From NCBI RefSeq assembly GCF_030733545.1, contig NZ_JASHIU010000002.1, positions 186,001 to 250,000 of the forward strand: a stretch of 64,000 nt of DNA, read 5' to 3'. Below, in pieces: positions 1 through 8,342 of this stretch (positions are counted from its first letter, which is position 1; every line of letters begins with the position of its first letter). Below the pieces are notes generated by a model. It was given only the letters and a program-made list of their open reading frames with translations. It was not told the origin of the DNA and made no database searches. The DNA comes from Oceanicaulis sp. MMSF_3324. GTDB lineage: Bacteria; Pseudomonadota; Alphaproteobacteria; Caulobacterales; Maricaulaceae. Made by a program: the position numbers and the translations under genes.

Positions 1-700
1 TGAAGCCGCCGGTCAGCACGGAGTAGTCAGACGCAACCAGCGTGACCGATTCCAGGATGTCGATGTTGATCGGCGAACGCGCGGTGGCGAAGGTGTTCGA
101 GCCCAGGCCGAACGCGTCTTGCTGGCGGGCGCCGTCGATGGTCACGCCGTTGAAGCGCGGGTTCACGCCAGCGACGGACAGGTTGTTCGGGCCGCCGGAA
201 ATGGCGAGCGGGTCGCGCGCCAGCGTGGCGATCACATCGCGGGAGATGCTCGGCTGGTTGGAGATGTCGCGCGCGGTGAAGTTGGAGCCCACGCCGTTGT
301 TCAGGTCATTGGTGTTGATGGCCTGACCGGTGACGACGATGACGTCAGCCGATTGCGGGTTCAGCGACAGGCGCAGCGGGGATTGCGGGCCCGGACGCAG
401 GTTCAGGTCCTCAAGGGCCTGACCGTCAAAGCCGGCGGCGGCGACGGTGATCGTGTAAGGACCGCCCACGCGCAGACCGGACGCGAAGAACGTGCCCGAG
501 TCATTGGTGGTTGCAGTGCTGACCGTACCGGACGGCGTGTGAATGATGGAGATGCGCGCGCCGGAAATCGCGTTGCCGGAAGCATCGACGACAGAGCCGC
601 GCAGTTGGGAGGACGTCTCTTGAGCGTAGACCGCAGTCGGAGCGGCGGCCAGCAGGGCGGCGGCAGCCGCACCGTAGGCCCAGGGATTGAACTTCGACAT
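1..700 (-). CDS. TonB-dependent receptor, Oar-like, N-terminal part (cut by window edge)
   Basis: Only the first 233 codons lie in the window; the gene continues past base 1. I read it from the minus strand: the start ATG is at 700-698, followed by a signal peptide ending near VYAQ (about residues 1-26). Residues about 30-110 form a carboxypeptidase-regulatory-like domain (SQLRGSVVDASGNAISGARI), and from about 120 the TonB plug begins (IVVTGQAINTNDLN, then VDG-like TIDGARQQDAFG). This order, a regulatory-like domain before the plug, is that of Oar-type outer-membrane receptors, which take up large or poorly known substrates with TonB energy. The beta-barrel is outside the window, so the substrate cannot be judged. 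A perfect 7-bp hairpin lies in the leader. Confidence 0.88.
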   Translation of the reverse strand, partial: MSKFNPWAYGAAAAALLAAAPTAVYAQETSSQLRGSVVDASGNAISGARISIIHTPSGTVSTATTNDSGTFFASGLRVGGPYTITVAAAGFDGQALEDLNLRPGPQSPLRLSLNPQSADVIVVTGQAINTNDLNNGVGSNFTARDISNQPSISRDVIATLARDPLAISGGPNNLSVAGVNPRFNGVTIDGARQQDAFGLGSNTFATARSPINIDILESVTLVASDYSVLTGGF

Positions 701-1046
701 GTTTCTCTTTCGACCTTAACCGGCGGGACACCCCCTGCGTCCCGCTTGGAGTGCGGCGGATAACGGCCCTACGTGACAGTTCGGTGACATAAATTCCTCG
801 GTTTTTTATCCATTTCCGCGCCTTAATCCACAAATTGATCTGATTACGGACCAATACCTGAGCGATACTAAGTTGTTATAAAAAGGGGTTTTTTAGGTTA
901 ATGCTGCGCTGCACAACAAAACCTGCCGCAAATGCGAAATTGTTATATCTGTACACCCGAAGCCGAGCGTGCCTTTGAAGTCACACCTTCGACAACGCCC
1001 AGACTTGTACTTTGACAAGATCGCTCGCTCACAGCATGAAACCCCG
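701..1046. other. Divergent intergenic region
   Basis: About 346 bp separate the receptor (minus) and the GT39 gene (plus). The middle (about 780-960) is much more AT-rich than the neighbouring genes and should hold both promoters, but I cannot fix a convincing -35/-10 pair. Apart from the hairpin at 723-745 I see no gene or repeat. The open frames here lack coding character. Confidence 0.5.
723..745 (-). promoter_or_regulatory. Leader hairpin upstream of the Oar-like receptor
   Basis: GCGGGAC (723-729) and GTCCCGC (739-745) form a perfect 7-bp inverted repeat with a 9-nt loop, starting 22 bases upstream of the receptor ATG. There is no T-run, so it is not an intrinsic terminator. It may be a regulatory leader structure or an operator; the function is unknown. 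Confidence 0.3.
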
Positions 1047-2597
1047 ATGACAACAGACCCCGCCACGCCCCGCTCCGACCGTTCGCTGATCCGCGCCATC
1101 GCGACGATTCTCGCCGGCCTGCTGATCGTGCGCGTTCTGGCGCTGTTTGCAGACCCCAACAGCCTGTATGCCGACGAGACCCAGTACTGGCTGTGGTCGC
1201 GCGATCTCGATTGGGGCTATTTCTCCAAACCGCCCATGATCGCCTGGATCATTGCGGCCACCACCGCCGTCTTCGGCAATGCAGACTGGGCGGTCCGCTT
1301 TGCCGCGCCCTTCCTGCATACACTGACCGCCATCATGCTGGGGCTGACCGCTGCGCGGCTTTTCGATGCGCGCGTCGGAGCGTTCACGGCCTTGGGTTGG
1401 GCGGTGATGCCCGCAGTCTGGCTCTCCTCCACCATCATCTCCACCGACGCGGTTCTGATGGCGGGCTTCAGCACTGCGCTTTACGCCCTGGTGCGTTTGC
1501 GCGAAGGCCCAGACTGGCGTTTCGCCCTCCTGCTGGGTGCGGCGGCGGGCTATGCCTTCCTGTCCAAATACGCCGCGATCTATCTCTTGATCGGTCTGGC
1601 GATCAGCATCGTGATTGATGCGCCGACGCGCCGCGCCCTCGTCTCCTGGCAAGGGCTGGCCGCCCTGGCGCTGTTCGGGGCGCTCATTTCGGGCAATGTC
1701 ATCTGGAATGCCCAGCACGAGTTCGCCACCGTCTCCCACACGGCCGCCAACGCCAATTGGGGCGGCTCCCTGTTTCACTTTGACGAATTGCTCGACTTTC
1801 TGAGTGGGCAGCTGGGCGTGTTCGGTCCCATTACCTTTCCGCTGTTGATCTGGGTGGCGGTCACGGCCTTCAGATCCGTGTCGCTGGACTGGAGCGCGGC
1901 GCGCCCGCGCCTGATGCTGGTCAGCTTCTGCCTGCCGGTTCTGGTGATCGTGTGCATCCAGGCGTTCATCAGCCGCGCGCACGCCAATTGGGCCGCCAGC
2001 GCCTATGTCACCGGCATCATCCTGGTCACGGTCTTTCTCATGGAGGGGCCGCGCTGGCGCCGCTGGGCGCTTTATGGCTCGCTGGGTCTGCACACGATCG
2101 CCGGGCTGGCGCTGATGACGTTCGCCGCCTCAACGCCCCTGTCGGACGCCGCCGGGCTGGCCAACGCTTTCAAGCGCGTGCGCGGCTGGCCTGAAACCGT
2201 TCAGGCGGTGGAAGCCCTTGCACGCGAGCAGGACGTGGCCGCGCTCGTCTATGACAATCGCAACGATTTTCACCAGTTCCAGCGCTACAGCCAGGACTAT
2301 GACGGTCAGGTGTTCATGTGGGTGCGCGCCGAGCACGCCCAGAACTTCGCCGAGCAGACCTGGCCCCTGCCCGACGGATTTTCAGACCCCGTCCTGATCA
2401 TTTCCGAGCGCCCCGAGGAAGAGCCCCTGCTCGATTGGGATTTCGACCAGTTCGAACAGATAGACGAGATTTCCGTGCCCCTGGGCGGGGATCGCTATCG
2501 CCGGTATCAGATTTTCCGCGCACAGGGCCATGACAGGGTTGAACGCGACGCGGCCTATGAAGCGCGCGTCGCGAATTTGCGCGCCCAAACGCCCTGA
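1047..2597 (+). CDS. Glycosyltransferase family 39 / ArnT-like membrane protein
   Basis: The 516-residue product is a multi-spanning membrane protein whose first large loop carries ADETQYWLW, the acidic motif of GT-C enzymes (GT39, dolichol- or polyprenyl-phosphate-dependent mannosyl/aminoarabinosyl transferases). About ten hydrophobic segments follow, then a soluble C-terminal part of about 120 residues. Such enzymes transfer a sugar from a lipid-phosphate carrier to lipid A, protein or another glycan on the periplasmic side. The frame is open from 969, but I choose ATG 1047 because the preceding 26 codons are basic and not membrane-like. It is monocistronic and converges on msrA with one base between the stops. 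The acceptor is unknown. Confidence 0.8.
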   Translation: MTTDPATPRSDRSLIRAIATILAGLLIVRVLALFADPNSLYADETQYWLWSRDLDWGYFSKPPMIAWIIAATTAVFGNADWAVRFAAPFLHTLTAIMLGLTAARLFDARVGAFTALGWAVMPAVWLSSTIISTDAVLMAGFSTALYALVRLREGPDWRFALLLGAAAGYAFLSKYAAIYLLIGLAISIVIDAPTRRALVSWQGLAALALFGALISGNVIWNAQHEFATVSHTAANANWGGSLFHFDELLDFLSGQLGVFGPITFPLLIWVAVTAFRSVSLDWSAARPRLMLVSFCLPVLVIVCIQAFISRAHANWAASAYVTGIILVTVFLMEGPRWRRWALYGSLGLHTIAGLALMTFAASTPLSDAAGLANAFKRVRGWPETVQAVEALAREQDVAALVYDNRNDFHQFQRYSQDYDGQVFMWVRAEHAQNFAEQTWPLPDGFSDPVLIISERPEEEPLLDWDFDQFEQIDEISVPLGGDRYRRYQIFRAQGHDRVERDAAYEARVANLRAQTP

Positions 2598-2598
2598 T

Positions 2599-3234
2599 CT
2601 ATTCCACGCCGTTCCAGATCTGACGCAAGCGCGCGTCCCGACGGCAGCCAAAGCGATAGCGCTGATACCGGGCGGGGCGGGTCTCGTAATAATCCTGATG
2701 CTCGACGCCGGCCGGCCAGAAGGTGTCGAGCTCACGCACCGGCACGACAATCGCACGATCAAACAGGGCCTGAACGCTTTGCTTGGACGCCTGCGCCGTC
2801 GCGGCCTGCTCGGCGCTCACCGGGAAAATCCCTGGCGAATAGCCTGAACCCCGGTCACAGAACTGACCCTCATCATCAAACGGGTCGACATTGCGCCAAT
2901 AATGATCGAGCAAGGCCTGATAGCTGATCACGGCGGGGTCGTAGATGATCCGGGCGGCTTCGTTATGATCCGAGCGTCCCCGCGCCACGTCATAATAATC
3001 CGGGTTCGGTTCCGTCCCGCCGGCAAAACCCGAGACGACCTCGACCACGCCATCAAGCTTCTCGAAATCGGCCTCGGTGCACCAGAAACAGCCCGAAGCG
3101 AACACGGTATGGGCGAGGCCATCGGGCAGGTCGGCGCCGTCAGGCTGGGCCGGATTGAGGTAATCCTGGTCCTGCGCCACCCCGGCGCCGCAGAGCGAGA
3201 CAGCCGCGAGCGCGGCGGCGAATACGGTTTTCAT
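2599..3234 (-). CDS. msrA: Peptide-methionine (S)-S-oxide reductase, exported
   Basis: MsrA reduces the S-epimer of methionine sulfoxide in proteins. The catalytic GCFWC motif is plain (about residues 50-54), followed by the family signatures EVVSGFAGG and the YYDVARGRSDHNEA region. The N-terminus is a signal peptide (MKTVFAAALAAVSLCGAGVA), so the enzyme should act in the periplasm. The frame extends 4 codons upstream, but a GGAGG sits 5 bases before ATG 3234 and overlaps the longer version, which decides the start. Length 211 residues is normal for MsrA. No MsrB lies nearby, and the reductant is not obvious from the context. Confidence 0.93.
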   Translation of the reverse strand: MKTVFAAALAAVSLCGAGVAQDQDYLNPAQPDGADLPDGLAHTVFASGCFWCTEADFEKLDGVVEVVSGFAGGTEPNPDYYDVARGRSDHNEAARIIYDPAVISYQALLDHYWRNVDPFDDEGQFCDRGSGYSPGIFPVSAEQAATAQASKQSVQALFDRAIVVPVRELDTFWPAGVEHQDYYETRPARYQRYRFGCRRDARLRQIWNGVE

Positions 3235-3303
3235 GACGGCCTCCATACGGGATCACCCTCATAGATTTGGGGCAAAACCGCTCAAGACCAAGTCACGAAG
3301 CCG

Positions 3304-4248
3304 TCAGTCTCGGCGCTCAGCGAACTCGGGCAGGGACAGTCCCAGACACAGATTCTGCATCGCCTGCACGGCGGCGCCTTTCAGAAGATTGTCGAGCGCG
3401 CACACCATGACGCCGCGGCGGCCATCCTCGCTCAGCGCAAATCCACCCAGCACGGCGCCGAGATTGTTCGCGCCTTCGATCACCTCAGGCGCCTCATCCT
3501 GAAGCCGGATCAACGGCTCGTCGCCATAAGCGGTCTCGTAAGCCTGACGGAATTCGGCTGCGCTCACCGGGCGCGAAAACTCCATCTGGGCGGTCAGGAC
3601 AATGCCGCGGAAATAGGCCGCCACATGCGGGCTGAAGCGCACCTCATGACCCAGATGACGGCTCATCTCGCGCTCATGGATATGACCCATCAGCGCATAG
3701 GGTATGAGATTGTCCTTGAGCGCTTCGACATCATTGCGGCGATTGGGCGTCGTGCCCGCCCCCGAATAGCCTGACACGCCAAACAAGTGCGCCGGACCGT
3801 CCATCACCTCGCGCATGGGCGCGACGGCGAACTGGCCCGCCGTGGCGTAGCAGCCCGGATTGGAAATCCGTTTCGCGCCCTTGATCTCGTCACGGCCATA
3901 CAATTCGGGCAGGCCATAGACCCAATTCTCATCAAAGCGATAATCCGCCGACAGATCCACGATCACGGTGTCGGGTTTGACCGCCTCGATCGTCGCCACA
4001 TAGGGCGCCGCCTGGCCATTGGGCATGGCCAGGATGACCGCATCGCACTGACGCTGGGCGACCGCTTCCGGGCTCAGGGCCTCAAAGAGCATGCCCGCCG
4101 GGCCTTCTGGCGCCATATCGGTGACCGGTTGGCCATCCATGGCGCGCGACACGGCGAAGGCGAGCGACATGTCGCTGCGCTCGGCCAGAAGCCGGATCAG
4201 TTCACGTCCGGTGTGACCGCGCGCGCCCACAAGTCCGATCGTCGTCAT
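3304..4248 (-). CDS. argC: N-acetyl-gamma-glutamyl-phosphate reductase
   Basis: ArgC reduces N-acetylglutamyl phosphate to the semialdehyde with NADPH, the third step of arginine synthesis. The nucleotide-binding glycine-rich start (IGLVGARGHTGREL, residues 4-17) and the catalytic cysteine in SNPGCYAT (Cys133) are visible, as is the HIHEREM region (about 197-203) of the active site. At 314 residues it is of the shorter ArgC type. Its ATG overlaps the stop of the upstream kinase/synthase gene in an ATGA (4245-4248), so translation is probably coupled. It is the last gene of the argF'-argB-argC operon. Confidence 0.95.
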   Translation of the reverse strand: MTTIGLVGARGHTGRELIRLLAERSDMSLAFAVSRAMDGQPVTDMAPEGPAGMLFEALSPEAVAQRQCDAVILAMPNGQAAPYVATIEAVKPDTVIVDLSADYRFDENWVYGLPELYGRDEIKGAKRISNPGCYATAGQFAVAPMREVMDGPAHLFGVSGYSGAGTTPNRRNDVEALKDNLIPYALMGHIHEREMSRHLGHEVRFSPHVAAYFRGIVLTAQMEFSRPVSAAEFRQAYETAYGDEPLIRLQDEAPEVIEGANNLGAVLGGFALSEDGRRGVMVCALDNLLKGAAVQAMQNLCLGLSLPEFAERRD

Positions 4249-5600
4249 GAGCCGGTCTCCTCAAGCGTCGCCGGAAGCGCCGCAATGCGCTCGACCCGCG
4301 CCGGAATCCGGGACAGATCCTCCTCGCCGCGCCAGAACACCGTCCACGGCCCCGCCTTCACGGCGCCATGACAGGTGGCGAAATAGAACTCGTTGACCGG
4401 ATTGTTGGTGCGCGAGCGCCAGTACAGCGTGGGCGCGTACTCGACAAGACGCCGCCAGACAGCGCCGCCCAGACCTTCGCCGCGGGCTTCATCAAGCACC
4501 GCGAACTTGTCGAGATAGACCATGTCATCGAGCCGGGTGGTGATGGCCGCGGCCCGATAGTTCTCGGTCACGAAGGCGTGGTCGAAGGCCATGGTCTGAA
4601 AATAGTCCGCCACAGGCGGCCGACCGAACGCCCTGGCGATCAGCGCGCGGGTCCGGTCCTGATCAAGATCGCTGAACCGGTCGAGCTCGAGCATGCGCTC
4701 GCCACGGCGCACCAGCGTGCCGGACCCGGCATGGGTGAACAGCTCTTTCGCCAGCTGGTCGGGCTTGGTGATGGAGACCGAGCTCGACAGCGGCAAGTCA
4801 TCAAGCAGCAGCTTGATCTCCTGCAGCTTCAGTCGCATGCCGCCCGCCACCCAGTCCGACGCCATCAGGTCATCATAATCGGTGGCGAGGTTGATCGCCG
4901 AGATCGGCTGCTTGCTCGCATCCAGAAGCGCGCCTGTCCCGGTGAGGAAGACGACCTTGTAGGGCTGCAGCTTGTGCACCAGCGCGCGCACGGCGCTATC
5001 GGCGTTGATGTTCACCAGGCGCCCGTCGGACGTATCGCCCAGACAGGTCAGGATCGGCGCCTGGCCGGCCTTCGCCGCAGCCGCGACGAGATCGAGCCTG
5101 ACACCGGTGGGTTCGCCCACACGGCCCAGCCCCGCCTCGTCTATCAGCTCCGCCTCGAACACGCCCGACGGCACCGCCGCCGCCCGGCCGCCGCAATCGC
5201 GCACGGCCTGGACCAGCTTGAGATTGACCGATGTCAGGGTGTCGCGCACCACGCCAATGGCTTCAGGCGGGGTGATCCGCAAGCCGTTCTTTCGCTCTTC
5301 AGGGAAACCCGCCGCCTCCAGCGTTTCGTTGAGCTGGGGACCTCCGCCATGCACGACAATGGGCGCCAGACCCACCGATTGCAGGAAGGCGAGGGCTGCG
5401 GCCAGGGCATCCAGATCTTCCTCGATGATCGCGCCGCCCACCTTGACGACCGCAAAGCGCTCCTGATCCAGCTCGGAGAAGCGGTTGAGATATTCGCGGA
5501 TTTCCTTGCCGTCGCGCATGTTCGACAACAGCTGCACAATGGCGGACCGGACCGGCGCGTTGGCGCCGCCCCGTTCGGGAAAGGATTTGGGTTCCGTCAT
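4245..5600 (-). CDS. argB: Bifunctional N-acetylglutamate synthase/kinase
   Basis: Residues about 50-290 are an amino-acid kinase domain (VVKVGGAIIEED, PIVVHGGGPQLNETL, INADSAVRALV), which phosphorylates N-acetylglutamate. Residues about 300-451 add a GNAT-like acetyltransferase domain (DMVYLDKFAVLDEARGEGLGG, then YWRSRTNNPVNEFYF), which makes N-acetylglutamate from glutamate and acetyl-CoA. This fusion is known from Maricaulis and Xanthomonas as NAGS-K and replaces separate argA and argB, with arginine usually inhibiting the synthase. It overlaps argC and argF' by ATGA at both ends. The 451-residue length fits the family. Whether both activities are retained is inference from intact motifs. 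Confidence 0.93.
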   Translation of the reverse strand: MTEPKSFPERGGANAPVRSAIVQLLSNMRDGKEIREYLNRFSELDQERFAVVKVGGAIIEEDLDALAAALAFLQSVGLAPIVVHGGGPQLNETLEAAGFPEERKNGLRITPPEAIGVVRDTLTSVNLKLVQAVRDCGGRAAAVPSGVFEAELIDEAGLGRVGEPTGVRLDLVAAAAKAGQAPILTCLGDTSDGRLVNINADSAVRALVHKLQPYKVVFLTGTGALLDASKQPISAINLATDYDDLMASDWVAGGMRLKLQEIKLLLDDLPLSSSVSITKPDQLAKELFTHAGSGTLVRRGERMLELDRFSDLDQDRTRALIARAFGRPPVADYFQTMAFDHAFVTENYRAAAITTRLDDMVYLDKFAVLDEARGEGLGGAVWRRLVEYAPTLYWRSRTNNPVNEFYFATCHGAVKAGPWTVFWRGEEDLSRIPARVERIAALPATLEETGS

Positions 5601-6604
5601 CCGTGATCGTCCTGCACCAGCCGCTCCATCATCGCCTTCTGGACGTGGAGCCGGTTTTCCGCTTCCTCGATGCCCAGGAAGGCCGGACTGTCGACCACGG
5701 AATCGGCGATCTTCACATTCCGGCGCATGGGCAGGCAGTGGCTGACCGTGGCGTTGTCGGTCAGGGCCATCTTGGCGTCATCGATCATGAAACCGGCGCC
5801 CTTGGCGCGGTAAGGCGCCTCGCCTTCCCAGGCGCCATAGAAGGGCAAGGCGCCCCAGCTCTTGGCGTAGACGGCGTGTGCGCCCGAATAGCCTTCCTCG
5901 ATGTCGGTGGTCACGGTGAAGCGGGCCTTGTTCTCACCACAGAACCGCTCGGCCGCATCCATGTAGCGCTCATCCAGTTGATAGGCGTCATCCGGGATCA
6001 GCATGCGCACATTCATGCCCATCTTGGACGCCATCAGGATCGCGGAATTGGCCACCGCAGTGTTGAGCGGCTTGGGATGGGGCACCCAGGTCAGGAGGAA
6101 GTCCTTGCCCGACACGTCGCCATGACGGTCCTGCAGCGCCATCATCATCGCCAACTCCTGACACGGATGGACGATGGTCTCCATGTTGATGACCGGCACA
6201 GTGGCGTACTTGGCGTAGGCGGTGATCAGCGGATCCTCGCGCTCGGCCTCCCAGTCCTGGAATTTGGGGAAACAGCGGATGGCGATCAGGTCGGCATAGC
6301 GCGACAGGACGCGCGCAGCTTCCTTGATGTGCTCTTCGGGGCCGGCGTCCATGATGGCGCCGTCCTCGAACTCCACCGGCCAGGTCTGGCCCTGCGCGTC
6401 GAGCACAATGGCGAAACCGCCCAGCTGCTGAATGCCCAGCTGGAAGCTGGTGCGGGTGCGCAGCGAGGGATTGAAGAACATCAGGGCGACAGACTTGCCC
6501 TTCAGCGCATCGCCCATCGGACTGGATCGCAGCTCTCGCGCTCGATCGATGATCGATTGCAAGTCACTCCGGGACCAGTCTTCAGTCGACAGGAAATGGC
6601 GCAT
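5597..6604 (-). CDS. argF': N-acetylornithine carbamoyltransferase
   Basis: The 335-residue protein has the carbamoyl-phosphate motif in its variant form NPSLRTRTSFQLG (residues 45-57), the HPCQELA motif, and HCLPMRRNVK near the C-terminus. Its whole layout, including WPVEF, PEEHI and YAKSWGALPF, resembles the Xanthomonas acetylornithine enzyme, not ordinary ornithine carbamoyltransferase. Glu90 in PEEHI matches the residue that in that family favours N-acetyl over N-succinyl ornithine (the Bacteroides type has proline there; comparison from memory). The product would be N-acetylcitrulline, which needs a deacetylase not found in this window. It is the first gene of the operon. A small dyad lies in its leader. 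Confidence 0.9.
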   Translation of the reverse strand: MRHFLSTEDWSRSDLQSIIDRARELRSSPMGDALKGKSVALMFFNPSLRTRTSFQLGIQQLGGFAIVLDAQGQTWPVEFEDGAIMDAGPEEHIKEAARVLSRYADLIAIRCFPKFQDWEAEREDPLITAYAKYATVPVINMETIVHPCQELAMMMALQDRHGDVSGKDFLLTWVPHPKPLNTAVANSAILMASKMGMNVRMLIPDDAYQLDERYMDAAERFCGENKARFTVTTDIEEGYSGAHAVYAKSWGALPFYGAWEGEAPYRAKGAGFMIDDAKMALTDNATVSHCLPMRRNVKIADSVVDSPAFLGIEEAENRLHVQKAMMERLVQDDHG

Positions 6605-6611
6605 GGCTGCG

Positions 6612-6636
6612 GACCTTTGTCAGAACAAACAAAGTC
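6612..6636 (-). promoter_or_regulatory. Imperfect inverted repeat in the argF' leader
   Basis: GACCTTTGT (6612-6620) faces ACAAAGTC (6629-6636), an 8-bp stem with one bulged C, ending 8 bases upstream of the argF' start codon. It could be an operator or a leader hairpin close to the ribosome-binding region. It does not resemble the classical ArgR box clearly enough to name a regulator. Confidence 0.28.
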
Positions 6637-6713
6637 TGCGGTGTAGTCAGAGACGACGAACTTGGCAAACCCCCTGTGTAGACAGGTCATGACATCATTC
6701 GCGTCTTCCATCT

Positions 6714-8225
6714 TCAAGGACTGGGCGCGGCTTCGCCTTCCGATGCTTCCAGGACCGACGGTTCCGGCGGATAGGGCGGCGGGTCGGCCAGTGCCGCCAC
6801 CAGGCGGTCATCACGGTCATAGACGTCATGAACGAACCGCACGCGGCCCAGCGCATCAGAGACCGCCGTGAAGTACAGGATATGCACCGGCACCTCATGA
6901 CGCAGGCGAACGCGGCGGGTCTCGCCGGAGTCAAACGCATCTATCACGGCCTGCGGGCTCCAGCCTTCCGCAGACAGGATCCAGACCGCCAGCTCTTCGG
7001 GGTTCTCCACCCGCACACAGCCCGAGGAATCGTCGCGCTGAGCATTGGCGAAGAGCTCACGATGGGGCGTGTCGTGAATGTAGACATTATGGACATTGGG
7101 AAACAGGAATTTGACCCGCCCCATGGCGTTGTTCGGCCCGGGCACCTGAATGACCCGATAGCGCCGGTTCGCCCAGTCGGCCTGATAGGGATCGGTGCGC
7201 CGCCCCGTATCCAGATCCACAAGCCGGTATCCCTGGGACAGGGCATAGGCCGGATTGGTGCGGAAGGTGCGCACCCAGCGCGCCCCGAGCCCGCCCGGCG
7301 TCAGCCAGTACGGATTGATCTCGATGATGGACATGTCTTCGGAAAAGACCGGGGTGCGCGAATAGCGCTGACCGATCATGGTCTGGTGGGTGCGCGCCAC
7401 CACGCCATCTTCCCAGGCCTCCAGCCGGTAATCGGCGATATTGACCCGGATATGACGCGCCCCCAGCTCGGCGGGCAGCCAGCGCCAGCGTTCGAGATTG
7501 GCGCGGATCTGGTTGATGCGGCGCGCATCCCCGGCGTTCAGCTCGGCCAGGGTCGAGGCCCCCGCCTGCCCGTCCGCAGCCAGATTGTGTCGGGTCTGGA
7601 ACCGCATGACCGCACTTTCCATGCGCGCGTCAAACGGCGCGCCGGTCCGGACTGATCGCGGCAAGAGCCCCAGCTGAACAAGACGTGCCCGCAAGGCGTC
7701 AACACGCGGTCCCTCATCGCCGCGGGACAGGGCCTCGCCGGGCGGCACCAGAATGGGCGCGTCCACCAGCGCCATGCGCCGGATCAGCTCGGCCCTCAAG
7801 GCCTGATAATCGGGATGGGCCGGCGCCAGCGCTTCCAGGCTGTCATAGATGCCGACGCTTTCGCGCGCTTCGGCATAGGCGGTCAGTAGATCCACATCAT
7901 GAATGGGTGCGGTCCAGTCCGGATCAAGCGCCCTGGGGTCCACAACGCCAAAGGCCAGATCTTCGGCATAGGCGAACCAGACCGCACGCGCGATGTCGTC
8001 CCGACGCGCGCCGAACGGCAAGTCACGCAAAGCCTGTGGGTCAGGATAGACCGTAGGATCAAGACCATGGGTCCAGGCTTCCGAGACTGCCTCGCTCAGC
8101 GCGGCGATCTCTTCATCGCTCCAGCGCGCCATCCAGCTGCGCTCAGCCGCCAGCGCTGGCGCAACACCACTCAGCGCTACGGCCGCACACAAGCTGATCA
8201 CTACGCGCCAGATCATGAGCCACAT
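6714..8225 (-). CDS. L,D-transpeptidase of the YcbB type (YkuD domain)
   Basis: This secreted or anchored enzyme cross-links peptidoglycan by 3-3 bonds. The 503-residue protein has a signal sequence (about 8-27), a helical scaffold region, a peptidoglycan-binding domain (SRGDEGPRVDALRARLVQLG, about 165-225) and a YkuD catalytic domain (about 255-430) with HDTPHRELF and SSGCVRV, the catalytic cysteine being residue 403. Domain order and length match YcbB/LdtD-type enzymes. Two starts are possible, 8225 and ATG 8216; the latter has a G-rich ribosome site at better spacing. It lies 109 bases upstream of argF' on the same strand, without an obvious functional link. Confidence 0.9.
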   Translation of the reverse strand: MWLMIWRVVISLCAAVALSGVAPALAAERSWMARWSDEEIAALSEAVSEAWTHGLDPTVYPDPQALRDLPFGARRDDIARAVWFAYAEDLAFGVVDPRALDPDWTAPIHDVDLLTAYAEARESVGIYDSLEALAPAHPDYQALRAELIRRMALVDAPILVPPGEALSRGDEGPRVDALRARLVQLGLLPRSVRTGAPFDARMESAVMRFQTRHNLAADGQAGASTLAELNAGDARRINQIRANLERWRWLPAELGARHIRVNIADYRLEAWEDGVVARTHQTMIGQRYSRTPVFSEDMSIIEINPYWLTPGGLGARWVRTFRTNPAYALSQGYRLVDLDTGRRTDPYQADWANRRYRVIQVPGPNNAMGRVKFLFPNVHNVYIHDTPHRELFANAQRDDSSGCVRVENPEELAVWILSAEGWSPQAVIDAFDSGETRRVRLRHEVPVHILYFTAVSDALGRVRFVHDVYDRDDRLVAALADPPPYPPEPSVLEASEGEAAPSP

Positions 8226-8280
8226 CCCCCAGCCCCATGTATTAACAGGCGTTAACCCCCAGCACCAACCATGATCGCGT

Positions 8281-8317
8281 AAAAAAATCGCCGCCCTGAC
8301 ACGAAGGTCAGAACGGC
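8281..8317 (-). terminator. Rho-independent terminator of the ferritin-like gene
   Basis: On the minus strand CGCCGttCTGAC pairs with GTCAGggCGGCG across a CTTCGT loop, followed by a run of seven T. It lies 26 bases after the stop of the gene ending at 8343 and is a strong classical terminator. Confidence 0.88.
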
Positions 8318-8342
8318 GAACGAGGCAAACTTGAAGCGAGCG

